NCBI GenBank assembly: GCA_002345675.1
Contig: DDWL01000037.1
Span: 52,830 to 116,829, forward strand
DNA: 64,000 bases
Direction: 5' to 3'
Source of the DNA: Bacteroidales bacterium UBA2287
GTDB taxonomy: Bacteria; Bacteroidota; Bacteroidia; Bacteroidales; Tenuifilaceae
Both the position numbers and the translations under genes were made by a program. Shown here piece after piece: positions 37,325 through 45,531 of this stretch. Positions within the stretch are counted from its first letter, which is position 1. Every line of letters starts with the position of its first letter. Below the pieces are notes generated by a model. That model saw only the letters and a list, made by a program, of their open reading frames with translations, made no database searches and had not been told where the DNA came from.

Positions 37325-38979
37325 TTCGTTTTTGGAGGTCTCTGTTTAAGCGCAGCTAATAGCACCTTATCGCGATTGTAAACATCTTTTCGAAAGTAAA
37401 CTACGCCATCGTTGCTGGCCCATGCTGTAAGGTAGACTATATGAACTGGTATAGGGTTTTTAAACCTTACCGTTTGTGTTTTTCCCTTTGCAATTGCTTC
37501 GTTTAGCTGTGTTGGAGTCCATTTTAAGTTGTCTTTCAAAAGCCAAGCAGCGAGTCTCAATGGGTTGTCGACACGAATGCAGCCAGAACTAAAAGAGCGG
37601 TCGGTTCGCTTAAAAAGTGAACGGTTTGGTGTGTCGTGAATGTAAACACTGTACTTGTTTGGAAAAATAAATTTCACACTTCCCAATGCATTATCGGGGC
37701 CAGGGTTTTGCTGAATTTTGTATGGAAATCCGCCAGCAGTAAAGCTGCTCCAGTCAAGTGTAATGGGATCAATTTCGACCCCATCGGTATTAAAAATCTT
37801 TAGTTTCTTTTTCGAAAGGTAATTGGGGTTCGAAATAACTGCTGGAACAATGTCTTCGTTAAGTATTGTTGGTGGTACAGTCCAGTCGGGATTTAAAACC
37901 ATGTATGTCATTACCGAACTAAACACTGGCGTTTCCCTAAAAGCCTTGCCAACAATTGCATCGGTAATAAATACTGTATTGTCGTTTTCGATAACTTGAA
38001 GTTCGAAATTGGCAATATTCACCTTTATGTATCGTTCGCCTAAATCGTCGCTTAGCCATCGCCATCGTTCGAGATTGGCCTCAATGGCTGCAATTCTACT
38101 TTCAACAGGAATGTTCATTGCTTCAATGGTTCCCTTGCCAACAACTCCGTCGGCCGTTAGGCCGTTTCTTGTTTGAAAAAGTATAACATGCGCATACAAC
38201 AACGAGTCGAACAAATCTTCGTCCTCAATATCGTGCTCAATACAGCTTTGCGTAATGGCAAGCCTATTTCGAAGTAGAATAACATCGAGATGCCTCATGC
38301 CCAATTCAAGTTTTGGAAGCTGAGTGCTAAATGTTTCCCATCCGCCATTTTGTTTAAACTGGCGATATTCAGTCAGCGCATTTTTTAGGTTTAAGTACTC
38401 TCGATGTTTGGGCGTTAGCTCTTGTAGCCCCTTAAGTATGCGGTTGTTATGTAAGGTTGTGTCGATAAATCCAAGCAAGTCGAGCCTTACTATTCTTTTC
38501 GAGGCACGCCATTGTGGGTCAATGGTTTCCGAGTCGGTTTTGCCCCCGGCAAGGTGAGTTGATAAAAGTAAGAACGAGTCGGTGAGTAGTAATTCTAAAT
38601 ATGCAATGTCTTTTATATTGGCCGTATCGGAAGCGATTATTTTCTGAGCCAGTTCTTCAATAGACGAAAGGTGATAATCTTCGGGGTTTAGCCCATCGAC
38701 CTTAACATTTCGAATAGCATAAAGCATTTGGTCAATATTTTCTCTTCGTTCCCAAATTACCGAAAGTAGGTTTTCGCTTTTTGAGTATAGCTGCGCTATA
38801 ATATCGGGATTGTATAGTGTTTCCCCTTCCAGAACGGGCATGTCTTCTTCTACTATTTCTTTTATAACAACCAGTTTTTCGGGATGCTTAGGATTATGAG
38901 CCCACCGACCACAACCAGCAAGTAGGGTGGCGATTGCAGCCATTAAAACGGCCATAATTATATTTCGAGAGATGCTCAT
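37321..38979 (-). CDS. L,D-transpeptidase of the YcbB/LdtD type
   Basis: A protein of 552 residues from the ATG at 38979, which gives a lipoprotein-like signal (AVLMAAIATLLAGCG). The longer open frame to 39111 runs through a dispersed repeat and is not used. Domains in order: an N-terminal scaffold; a peptidoglycan-binding-like segment (NGLTADGVVGKGTIEAMN); and the YkuD catalytic domain with YIHDTPNRSLF and SSGCIRVDNP (Cys nucleophile). YcbB-like enzymes make 3-3 cross-links in stressed envelopes and support beta-lactam tolerance in other bacteria. It is convergent with the YkuD_2 gene, suggesting a small cell-wall locus. Confidence 0.9.
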   Translation of the reverse strand: MSISRNIIMAVLMAAIATLLAGCGRWAHNPKHPEKLVVIKEIVEEDMPVLEGETLYNPDIIAQLYSKSENLLSVIWERRENIDQMLYAIRNVKVDGLNPEDYHLSSIEELAQKIIASDTANIKDIAYLELLLTDSFLLLSTHLAGGKTDSETIDPQWRASKRIVRLDLLGFIDTTLHNNRILKGLQELTPKHREYLNLKNALTEYRQFKQNGGWETFSTQLPKLELGMRHLDVILLRNRLAITQSCIEHDIEDEDLFDSLLYAHVILFQTRNGLTADGVVGKGTIEAMNIPVESRIAAIEANLERWRWLSDDLGERYIKVNIANFELQVIENDNTVFITDAIVGKAFRETPVFSSVMTYMVLNPDWTVPPTILNEDIVPAVISNPNYLSKKKLKIFNTDGVEIDPITLDWSSFTAGGFPYKIQQNPGPDNALGSVKFIFPNKYSVYIHDTPNRSLFKRTDRSFSSGCIRVDNPLRLAAWLLKDNLKWTPTQLNEAIAKGKTQTVRFKNPIPVHIVYLTAWASNDGVVYFRKDVYNRDKVLLAALKQRPPKTN

Positions 38980-39039
38980 TTTGTAGTTCTTATTCAACTT
39001 TTTAACTTGAGTTCGATATAGTTTAACCAAATGCATTTG

Positions 39040-39145
39040 GCTCATAAATAATGGAATAAGGTAAAAATCATTTGTGAATAGTTTTCTTACTAAGGTTTTT
39101 TTAAAGAACAATAAGGTTTTATGTCGTTTAAAAACCTTATTCTAA
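39040..39145 (-). repeat. CCTTATT-rich dispersed repeat, copy 2
   Basis: Read on the minus strand: CCTTATTGTTCTTTAAAAAAACCTTAGTAAG then AAACTATTC and TTTTTACCTTATTCC. This aligns well with 57285-57345. It lies upstream of the L,D-transpeptidase gene and may hold its promoter. Confidence 0.65.
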
Positions 39146-39271
39146 TATTTTCAACCTTAGTAACTATAACTAATACTCCATTAAAAACCTTATTACCTTA
39201 TTGATTAACAAATTGATATAGCCTTATAACAAACTTGGATTATCACTTCATTTTTAAAATATCTTCCAAAC

Positions 39272-39308
39272 AAAAAGAGCCACATTATAGCAATAAGGCG
39301 GCTCTTTA
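39272..39308 (-). terminator. Terminator of the porin-like gene
   Basis: On the minus strand the stem AAAGAGCCGCCTTAT / ATAATGTGGCTCTTT is followed by TTGTTT. It lies 20 nt past the stop of the 39328-39996 gene. Confidence 0.75.
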
Positions 39309-39327
39309 AGTAAGTTAATATGTATTA

Positions 39328-39996
39328 CTAAAACCTGTAGCCTAACGAAAGGCCAAAGCCTGTGTTACGTACTTCTGTTTTGTCGTTTGGATCGCTGTTG
39401 TATTCAGGGTTTATTTTTAGCAAACCAAACTGGGTGTTAAGCTGAATAAATAAACCACCTGCCATTTCGTAACCTGCAAAAACATTTGCGCCAGAATCGA
39501 ATGCTTTAAAGTAGGTTTCCACAGGGTCGCCCGTTTCAATAACGTTTTGAAAAACAATGTCGTCTTCGTAAGATAATAATCCTCCCTCGTATTTTGCTTT
39601 ACCCATTATGCCATAACTAACGTATGGGCCAAAACCTAAAAGAACAAAACCATTCCCAATTGCACCTTTGTAAACAAAGTTTAAGGGCAATTCAATATAC
39701 GAAAGGTTATATGTACTGGAAGTGGCGACACCTAAAATAGAACCTTCGTTTTTTGCTCCCTTTGTAGTAAAAAGAACGCCTGGCTGAAAGTAAAACTCGG
39801 GTACAATTGGTATTTGAACGTTAATTCCGGCATGGTAGCCAACAATCATGTCGTTTTCGAGTTTGTCGCCGTTGGAATTCTTACCATTTAAATTCTGAAG
39901 ATTTACTCCACCAACAATTCCAAAACGCATTTGAGCATTGGCTAAGTTAGTTGATAGTATTAGCGCTAACGCTATTGTAAAAAGTTTAGTTTTCAT
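39328..39996 (-). CDS. Porin-family outer membrane beta-barrel protein (PorT-like)
   Basis: A protein of 222 residues: signal peptide at 1-21 (ending LANAQ), then MRFGIVGGVNLQNL, the typical opening of the OMP_b-brl_2 / PorT-like barrels of Bacteroidota. Alternating hydrophobic strands end in the FGLSLGYRF C-terminal aromatic. These are eight-stranded barrels of mostly unknown role. It is the second gene after the OmpA lipoprotein at 40045 (48-nt gap) on the same strand, so probably one operon driven by promoter site 7, ending at the terminator at 39272. Confidence 0.85.
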   Translation of the reverse strand: MKTKLFTIALALILSTNLANAQMRFGIVGGVNLQNLNGKNSNGDKLENDMIVGYHAGINVQIPIVPEFYFQPGVLFTTKGAKNEGSILGVATSSTYNLSYIELPLNFVYKGAIGNGFVLLGFGPYVSYGIMGKAKYEGGLLSYEDDIVFQNVIETGDPVETYFKAFDSGANVFAGYEMAGGLFIQLNTQFGLLKINPEYNSDPNDKTEVRNTGFGLSLGYRF

Positions 39997-40044
39997 TTTT
40001 TAATTTGTTTTAATTTGTTTTAATTTGAATTAGGTATGTGCAAT

Positions 40045-40716
40045 TTAATTCGATGCTTCTTTTTGAGCATCGGCTCTCATTTTTTCGTTAGCAGTAATTA
40101 AAAATTCAACCCTGCGGTTTTGTGAGCGACCCGACTCGGTATCGTTTTCGTACTTTGGTACAGATTCGCCAAAACCCTTAATATTAATACGATTGTTGGA
40201 AATATTTCGGCTTGCAAGGTAACTTGACACGGCGCTGGCCCTTTGTTCCGAAAGCCTTTGATTGTACGACGAAGTTCCTTTGCTGTCGGTATGCCCCTGA
40301 ATTTCAATGTCGGTGTCGGCATACGAATTTAAAATCGTAACCAATTTGTTTAGGTTGTTTTTTGCATCGCTCGAAAGAGCCGACTTGTCGAAGCCAAACA
40401 GCACATTGCTGCTAAACTCAACAACAATACCTTCACCAACCCTTTCAACTGTTGCATCGGGTACTTTGTTCTTTATTTCTTCGGCCTGTTTATCCATTTT
40501 GTGTCCAATAACAGCGCCTGTGGTTCCGCCAACTGCTGCACCTATAATAGCACCAAGGGCAGTATTACCCGAAGCACGGCCAATTACAGCACCCATTGCT
40601 CCGCCTGCAGCAGTGCCAACAACAGCGCCTTTTTGTGTTTTGTTCATCGATGAGCAGCCAGCGAAAATAAATGCCGAACTTAAAATCACCATTAAACCCA
40701 TTTTTAAATTTTTCAT
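40045..40716 (-). CDS. OmpA-family lipoprotein with glycine-zipper segment
   Basis: A protein of 223 residues. Lipoprotein signal ending IFAGCS (Cys at about residue 21). A Gly/Ala-rich region (TAAGGAMGAVIGRASGNTAL ... IIGAAVGGTTGAVIG) forms a glycine zipper, followed by an OmpA peptidoglycan-binding domain with FGFDKSAL, IQGHTDSKG and NRRVEF. This is the YiaD type of protein. Likely anchors the outer membrane to peptidoglycan. It sits 24 nt after a canonical conserved promoter and is divergent from the small-protein operon at 41137, which carries its own copy. Confidence 0.92.
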   Translation of the reverse strand: MKNLKMGLMVILSSAFIFAGCSSMNKTQKGAVVGTAAGGAMGAVIGRASGNTALGAIIGAAVGGTTGAVIGHKMDKQAEEIKNKVPDATVERVGEGIVVEFSSNVLFGFDKSALSSDAKNNLNKLVTILNSYADTDIEIQGHTDSKGTSSYNQRLSEQRASAVSSYLASRNISNNRINIKGFGESVPKYENDTESGRSQNRRVEFLITANEKMRADAQKEASN

Positions 40717-40740
40717 AATTACAAGTTTTTAATTGTTCGG

Positions 40741-40804
40741 CAAATGTAGGTTGAAGAGGAGGGGGAAATATTACACAACTCTCTGTAAGAGTTACATAAT
40801 TCAC
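40741..40804 (-). promoter_or_regulatory. Conserved promoter, site 7 (OmpA lipoprotein operon, minus strand)
   Basis: Read on the minus strand: GTGA at 40804, TGTAAC at 40796, TGTAAT at 40775 and TACATTTG at 40748. The ATG at 40716 is 24 nt downstream. Same spacings on the opposite strand, so the signal is not a window-strand artefact. Confidence 0.8.
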
Positions 40805-40909
40805 GCATTGTTTCTGAATATGTACTTATGATGACACGTAATGTGCCTTAAGTCAGAGGGGTGACATATGTGTTGAAGGATTGTTACATTGCATTACACC
40901 TGTAAATGC

Positions 40910-41024
40910 AATGTCGTTTAGTATCCTTATCGACGCTTCCAAGTCCGCTGGACGTTGGAAGGTCTTAAACTTGGCATCGTCTGAAAGACATGCAAACGTT
41001 AAAAGACCTTAACTAAACAACATT
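40910..41024. repeat. Nested multi-hairpin element
   Basis: Outer arms AATGTCGTTTAGT (40910) and ACTAAACAACATT (41012) pair with one mismatch; inner arms AAGGTCTT (40959) and AAGACCTT (41003) pair; a local hairpin CTTCCAA-TCC / GGA-TTGGAAG lies at 40936-40961. The outer arm resembles bases near 25525. Possible branched RNA or a mobile repeat remnant. Confidence 0.55.
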
Positions 41025-41036
41025 GGCTGTAAATGC

Positions 41037-41100
41037 GTGAAAAGTGTAAATAATTTCAATTCTTATGTAACATATAACCTTGCATGTTAACTCACCTTTG
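41037..41100 (+). promoter_or_regulatory. Conserved promoter, site 8 (lmo0937-like small protein)
   Basis: GTGA at 41037, TGTAAA at 41045, TGTAAC at 41066 and CACCTTTG at 41093. The ATG is 36 nt downstream. Confidence 0.75.
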
Positions 41101-41136
41101 TATTATAAACATTACTAACTTTTAAAAATCGAAATT

Positions 41137-41289
41137 ATGGGAAACTTACTTTATTTAGTTGCAGTTGTTCTACTAATTCTTTGGGTTGTAGGATTTGTTG
41201 GGTACAGTGCGGGTGGGCTTATTCACGTTTTGTTAGTTATAGCAGTTATTGCTATTCTGTTTAGGCTTATTCAAGGTAGAAGAATTTAG
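41137..41289 (+). CDS. lmo0937-family (DUF5670-like) small membrane protein
   Basis: A protein of 50 residues: GNLLYLVAVVLLILWVVGFVG, GYSAGGLIHVLLVIAVIAIL and a basic FRLIQGRRI tail. The two hydrophobic helices with a G-x-H-V turn match the lmo0937/DUF5670 family, known only as small stress-associated membrane proteins. It is the first gene after promoter site 8. It is followed 48 nt later by a lysine-rich small ORF, an arrangement I recognise from other Bacteroidota. Confidence 0.82.
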   Translation: MGNLLYLVAVVLLILWVVGFVGYSAGGLIHVLLVIAVIAILFRLIQGRRI

Positions 41290-41337
41290 TAGGGTTTTTT
41301 GCTAAATGGGTTACTAACCTTAATTAAAACAAACGAT

Positions 41338-41466
41338 ATGTCACACGAAAAGGAAGGAAAAGAAAAGTCGGGGAAAAAGGTTGCCGTTAAAACTTTAAAG
41401 GAAAAACGAGCCGACAAGGAGGCAAAGCGCAACGATAAGAGCAAGAAAAGTTCGTTGGATTTGTAG
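41338..41466 (+). CDS. Lys-rich small protein downstream of lmo0937-like gene
   Basis: A protein of 42 residues, MSHEKEGKEKSGKK then VAVKTLKEKRADKEAKRNDK and a short SSLDL end. Highly charged, probably disordered or helical, cytoplasmic. Coding is supported by the ATG spacing after the preceding gene and the bias toward Lys/Glu with no hydrophobic stretch. Function unknown. Confidence 0.6.
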   Translation: MSHEKEGKEKSGKKVAVKTLKEKRADKEAKRNDKSKKSSLDL

Positions 41467-41535
41467 TAATTTTTTGGCTTTTGATTTTATTGGCGATTAA
41501 CGAACAGTTAGTCGAATGTGTTTAAAAATTTGAAT

Positions 41536-42024
41536 ATGAAAAAAATTGTAATACTATTTGCCCTGTTCGTTAGTGGACTTTTGTTCCATATAGCGATAGC
41601 TCAAGAAAGAGTATCGATTAACATTGTTAACCAACCCTTGTGGGGTCCCGTTGGGTACGATTATGTTGAGTACTACTATATGCCCGAAATTGAGTCGTAT
41701 TATTTTGTGCCAACAGGTGAGTATATATACTTAGAAAAAGGCCAGTGGATTACAGCCTCCCGTTTGCCCCGTAAGTACAGAAGTTATAACATGTACCGTA
41801 CAATTAAGTATGTTGTAAACGAGCCACAGCCATACTTGCACCATGCAAAATACAAGGAAAAGTTTAATTCAAGGGGTAACCATTCGGGGCAACCCTCAAT
41901 TCGCGATAGCCGCGAACCAAAGTATTTCATTGTAAAAAATCACCCTAAACACTCAACTTGGAAGGCTCAAAACAAAAGTCAAGGTCATTCGAAGAAAAGT
42001 AAAAACGGCAAAAACAAACATTAG
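41536..42024 (+). CDS. Secreted Tyr-rich hypothetical protein
   Basis: A protein of 162 residues from the ATG at 41536, chosen because it starts MKK and leads a signal peptide ending FHIAIAQ. The mature part is Tyr-rich (YDYVEYYYMPEIESYYFVPTGEYIYLEKGQWI) and resembles the short periplasmic YXXY-type proteins seen downstream of small stress genes in Bacteroidota. The C-terminus is very basic and polar (KSQGHSKKSKNGKNKH). It is the last gene of the run from 41137 and is followed by a strong terminator. Confidence 0.7.
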   Translation: MKKIVILFALFVSGLLFHIAIAQERVSINIVNQPLWGPVGYDYVEYYYMPEIESYYFVPTGEYIYLEKGQWITASRLPRKYRSYNMYRTIKYVVNEPQPYLHHAKYKEKFNSRGNHSGQPSIRDSREPKYFIVKNHPKHSTWKAQNKSQGHSKKSKNGKNKH

Positions 42025-42062
42025 GTTTAGTTCGAATTATTTTTTAAAAACTTCATTAAATA

Positions 42063-42104
42063 AACCGCAACGGTGCTATGCAAGCGCAATTGCGGTTTTT
42101 TTTT
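42063..42104 (+). terminator. Strong Rho-independent-like terminator
   Basis: AACCGCAA pairs with TTGCGGTT and is followed by a run of eight or more T, 38 nt after the stop of 41536-42024. Confidence 0.8.
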
Positions 42105-42159
42105 GTTTCCGTCGTTTTTATGTTACTAGTAATCAATTAAATACAGCTGTAAAAAACCT

Positions 42160-42223
42160 GCGATTAATGTAACATTTACTTCAATTTATGTAACACTTTC
42201 TGTTTGTAACAACCCCAATTTTG
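42160..42223 (+). promoter_or_regulatory. Conserved promoter, site 9 (ice-binding-like protein 1)
   Basis: GCGA at 42160, TGTAAC at 42168, TGTAAC at 42189 and CAATTTTG at 42216. The ATG is 28 nt downstream. Confidence 0.75.
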
Positions 42224-42251
42224 CACCTAATATTCACTAATACATTATAAT

Positions 42252-45200
42252 ATGAAAACAAGATTACTCAATGTGGTAATGTTTGCAGCGCTGTTAATAT
42301 TACCAACGTTAAATTTTGCGCAAGCGCCCGATTTGGGAGCTGCTTCCGATTTTGTGCTTTTTACAAAAGCGGGAGAAGTAAAGAATGTGGGAACTACGTT
42401 CCTTACCATTATTACTGGTAACGTGGGCTCGAACAGCAACGCTACTAGTCCTGGTTTTGGAAATATTGATGGTACAATGTACTTTACAGGCAACCTTGTA
42501 ACCCAAGCTGCTGCCGACGATTTAGATGCTGCTTACCTCGAACTCGATGCAGCAATCGCAACCATGAACCCATCACCATTACTTGGAAATGGGGAAACTA
42601 TGTATGCTGGTATTTATAGTATTGGCGGGGCTGCAACGCTAAACCTCGACCTTACGCTCGATGCTCAGGGCAACCCTAACGCCGTTTTTATTTTTAAAAT
42701 AGGAGGTGCGTTTTCAACTGCTGTCAATTCCGAAGTTATTTTAGTTAACGGCGCTCAAGCCTGTAACGTATTTTGGAAAATTGAAGGGCTTGTTGATATG
42801 TCTTCAGGAACTTCGATGAAGGGAACAATAGTAGCAAACAACTTTGCCATTAACATGGGAACTGGTTGTACACTCGAAGGCAGAGCCCTTTCGACTGCAG
42901 GAGCAATTACTGTTAGCGAAACCCGTGCCTATTTACCAATTGGTTGCAATAGCCCAGTTCTTACTGGTCCTATTGCTCCCGCATTAGGTTCGGCAGCTTG
43001 TTTCGCATTATTTACAGGTAACGAAAACATGACAAATACTGGTGTTTCGTATGTAGTTGGCGATGTTGGAACTAATGTAGGTTTAACCGCAGGTTTCGAA
43101 GCATTAAATGTAACTGGAACAATTCACGAAGTTCCCGATGAAGTTACAGTAGCTGCACTAGCCGACTTAGTTGTTGCTTTCGATTACCTTAATACGCTCG
43201 ATAATGATATTATACTTTTATACCCAGCACAGTTCGGTAATGAACTTATTTTAACTCCTCATACCTATATTTTAAATGCAGCAACTGTTCTTACAGGCAA
43301 CCTTTATTTAGATGCCCAAGGAAACGAAGATGCTGTATTTGTAATTAAGGTTGTTGGTGCCTTTTCAACTGGTACAAACTCTATTGTACATTTAGTTAAT
43401 GGTGCACAGTCGAAAAATGTATACTGGAATATTACTGGCGAAATATCCGTTAGCGGAGGTTCTGTATTTACTGGAACTATTGTTTCGACAGGCGCTGTTG
43501 CCTTTAGCATTGGTGTTGAACTAAACGGAAGGGCTCTAACCAAAACAGGTGCATTTACAACTGTTGAAATTGATGCTACAATGCCCGCAGGTTGTGCAAC
43601 AGCAACACCTCCTCAAATTGTTACACAGCCAAGCAACCAAACAGTTTGTTTAGGTGGTTCGGCTACTTTTACTGTTGAAGCAACAGGTGTGGGACTTACC
43701 TACCAGTGGAGAAAAGGAACTGAAATTTTAAATGACGCAGGAAGCATTTCTGGTGCTACTTCGGCTACTCTTACCATCGACCCAGTTACTGCCGACGATG
43801 TTGCTACAAACTATAATGTTGTTGTTACCGGAACATTCCCGCCAGCCGTAACTTCAACAAATGCTTACTTAGCAGTTACTGTTGCTCCACAAATTACCGA
43901 ACAGCCTATTAGCCAGTCAGCATGTAGTGGTGGCTTGGTTAGTTACACAGTAGTTGCAACGGGCGACGACCTTACTTACCAGTGGCGAATTGGAGAAGTT
44001 GAACTTGCTAATACCGACTTTATTTCGGGTGTTACCACTGCTACGCTTACCATTGATCCTGTTACTGCCGACGATGCTGCTTTAAACTATAATGTAGTTG
44101 TTTCGGGTGCTTGTACTCCTGCTGTTACTTCGAATAATGTTTATTTAGTAGTAAACTCAGCTCCCCAAATAACCGAGCAACCTTTAAACCAAACAGCTTG
44201 TAGTGGAGGTTTAGTTAGCTTTACCGTGGTTGCAACTGGAACCGAACTTACTTACCAATGGCGAATTGGAGAAGTAGCGCTTTCTAATACCGATTTCATT
44301 TCGGGTGTTACCACAGCTACCCTTACAATTGATCCTGTTACTTCCGACGATGCCGCTTTAAACTACAATGTTGTAGTTTCGGGTGCTTGTACTCCTGCTG
44401 TAACTTCAGCAAATGCTTATTTAGCAGTTAATGTTGCGCCACAAATTACTCAGCAACCTGTAAACCAAACAGAGTGCAGCGGAGGTTTAGTAACTTACAC
44501 TGTAGTTGCAACTGGCGACGATCTTACTTACCAGTGGCGAATTGGTGAAGTTGAACTGGCCGATGCCGACAATATTTCGGGTGCTACTACTGCTACACTT
44601 ACCATCGATCCAATTTCGGTTGACGATGTTGCTGCTAACTATAATGTAGTTGTTTCGGGTGCATGTACGCCTGCTGTAACTTCAACAAATGCTTATTTAG
44701 TAGTTAATGCTGCTCCCGAAATTACCGTACAGCCTACAAATCAAACCGAGGATGAAGGCGGAATTGCTACCTTTACTGTAGTTGCAACCGGAACAGGTCT
44801 TGCCTATCAGTGGAAAAAAGGAAGCGAAGAGCTTGCCAATGGTGGAAACATTTCGGGTGCCACTTCGGCAACTCTTACCATTAATCCTGTAGCCATTGCT
44901 GATGCTGCATTAAACTATAGTGTAGTTATCACAGGAACTTGTAGCCCTTCGGTTACTTCGGGCGATGTTTCGCTTACAGTAATTCCTACAAGTATCGACG
45001 TTGTTAGTTCAAACAATGCGCTTAGCATTTATCCTAACCCTTTCACCACATCAATTAACATAATGCTAAACGATGCATTGCAAGGAAATAAGTATGAACT
45101 AATGGTTTACAATTCTTTAGGCCAAATGGTAACTCGAACCACTGTTACAAAACAGTTAACAACCCTCGAAACTGCAAATCTTTCGTCGGGTATTTACTTC

Positions 45201-45260
45201 TATAAAGTTATTGCGAATGGTAAAACCATTCAGTCAGGGAAGCTGATTAATCAGCAGTAG
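42252..45260 (+). CDS. Ice-binding-like (DUF3494) protein with five Ig-like repeats and T9SS sorting domain
   Basis: A protein of 1002 residues. Signal peptide 1-25; two DUF3494 (ice-binding protein-like) domains, about 25-230 and 235-450, each with the VFIFKI / VFVIKV and GRALS-type signature; five Ig-like repeats of about 92 residues (about 452-910), starting PQIxxQPxNQT; and a C-terminal type IX secretion sorting domain (SIYPNPFTTSI ... SGIYFYKVIANGK). The protein is thus exported to the surface or secreted. DUF3494 proteins bind ice in cold-adapted microbes, but many members have no tested activity; here adhesion is an equal possibility. The paralogue at 45532 lacks the Ig repeats. Confidence 0.92.
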   Translation: MKTRLLNVVMFAALLILPTLNFAQAPDLGAASDFVLFTKAGEVKNVGTTFLTIITGNVGSNSNATSPGFGNIDGTMYFTGNLVTQAAADDLDAAYLELDAAIATMNPSPLLGNGETMYAGIYSIGGAATLNLDLTLDAQGNPNAVFIFKIGGAFSTAVNSEVILVNGAQACNVFWKIEGLVDMSSGTSMKGTIVANNFAINMGTGCTLEGRALSTAGAITVSETRAYLPIGCNSPVLTGPIAPALGSAACFALFTGNENMTNTGVSYVVGDVGTNVGLTAGFEALNVTGTIHEVPDEVTVAALADLVVAFDYLNTLDNDIILLYPAQFGNELILTPHTYILNAATVLTGNLYLDAQGNEDAVFVIKVVGAFSTGTNSIVHLVNGAQSKNVYWNITGEISVSGGSVFTGTIVSTGAVAFSIGVELNGRALTKTGAFTTVEIDATMPAGCATATPPQIVTQPSNQTVCLGGSATFTVEATGVGLTYQWRKGTEILNDAGSISGATSATLTIDPVTADDVATNYNVVVTGTFPPAVTSTNAYLAVTVAPQITEQPISQSACSGGLVSYTVVATGDDLTYQWRIGEVELANTDFISGVTTATLTIDPVTADDAALNYNVVVSGACTPAVTSNNVYLVVNSAPQITEQPLNQTACSGGLVSFTVVATGTELTYQWRIGEVALSNTDFISGVTTATLTIDPVTSDDAALNYNVVVSGACTPAVTSANAYLAVNVAPQITQQPVNQTECSGGLVTYTVVATGDDLTYQWRIGEVELADADNISGATTATLTIDPISVDDVAANYNVVVSGACTPAVTSTNAYLVVNAAPEITVQPTNQTEDEGGIATFTVVATGTGLAYQWKKGSEELANGGNISGATSATLTINPVAIADAALNYSVVITGTCSPSVTSGDVSLTVIPTSIDVVSSNNALSIYPNPFTTSINIMLNDALQGNKYELMVYNSLGQMVTRTTVTKQLTTLETANLSSGIYFYKVIANGKTIQSGKLINQQ

Positions 45261-45277
45261 GTTATTCAAATTTTCGA

Positions 45278-45318
45278 AGCCCAACGTTCCGATGTTTTTC
45301 GGAATGTTGGGCTTTTTT
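45278..45318 (+). terminator. Terminator after ice-binding-like gene 1
   Basis: AAGCCCAACGTTCCGA pairs with TTCGGAATGTTGGGCTT, followed by T4 or more. The same sequence flanks the paralogue. Confidence 0.8.
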
Positions 45319-45440
45319 AAATGCATTTTAAATTCTTCTTGCCAATTACTGCAAAGATGCTAGCCATGTATCTTTGCAGTTTTTTATTATAACCCTTTGC
45401 ATTTAAATGACAATGAGCAAAATAAACTGGGGCATAACCT

Positions 45441-45504
45441 GTGAATTTTGTAAAAAATAAAGCCTTTTGTGTAACACTTTTCCCTCAATATCAACACAAC
45501 TTGC
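45441..45504 (+). promoter_or_regulatory. Conserved promoter, site 10 (ice-binding-like protein 2)
   Basis: GTGA at 45441, TGTAAA at 45449, TGTAAC at 45470 and CAACTTGC at 45497. The ATG is 27 nt downstream. Confidence 0.7.
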
Positions 45505-45531
45505 CAACAATATTAACCAATACTAAATATT

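Noticed and set aside
38980..39111. Extended N-terminus of the YcbB-like L,D-transpeptidase
   Set aside because: It runs through a dispersed repeat, and a proper lipoprotein signal begins at 38979.
40883..40898. GTTACA and ATTACA near 40885 as another copy of the regulon motif
   Set aside because: Spacing is 10 bp, not 21, and no -7 box lies at the expected distance.
43610..44990. Periodic repeat of about 275 bp as a possible tandem mobile element
   Set aside because: It is in frame and encodes five Ig-like domains; no ends or duplications.
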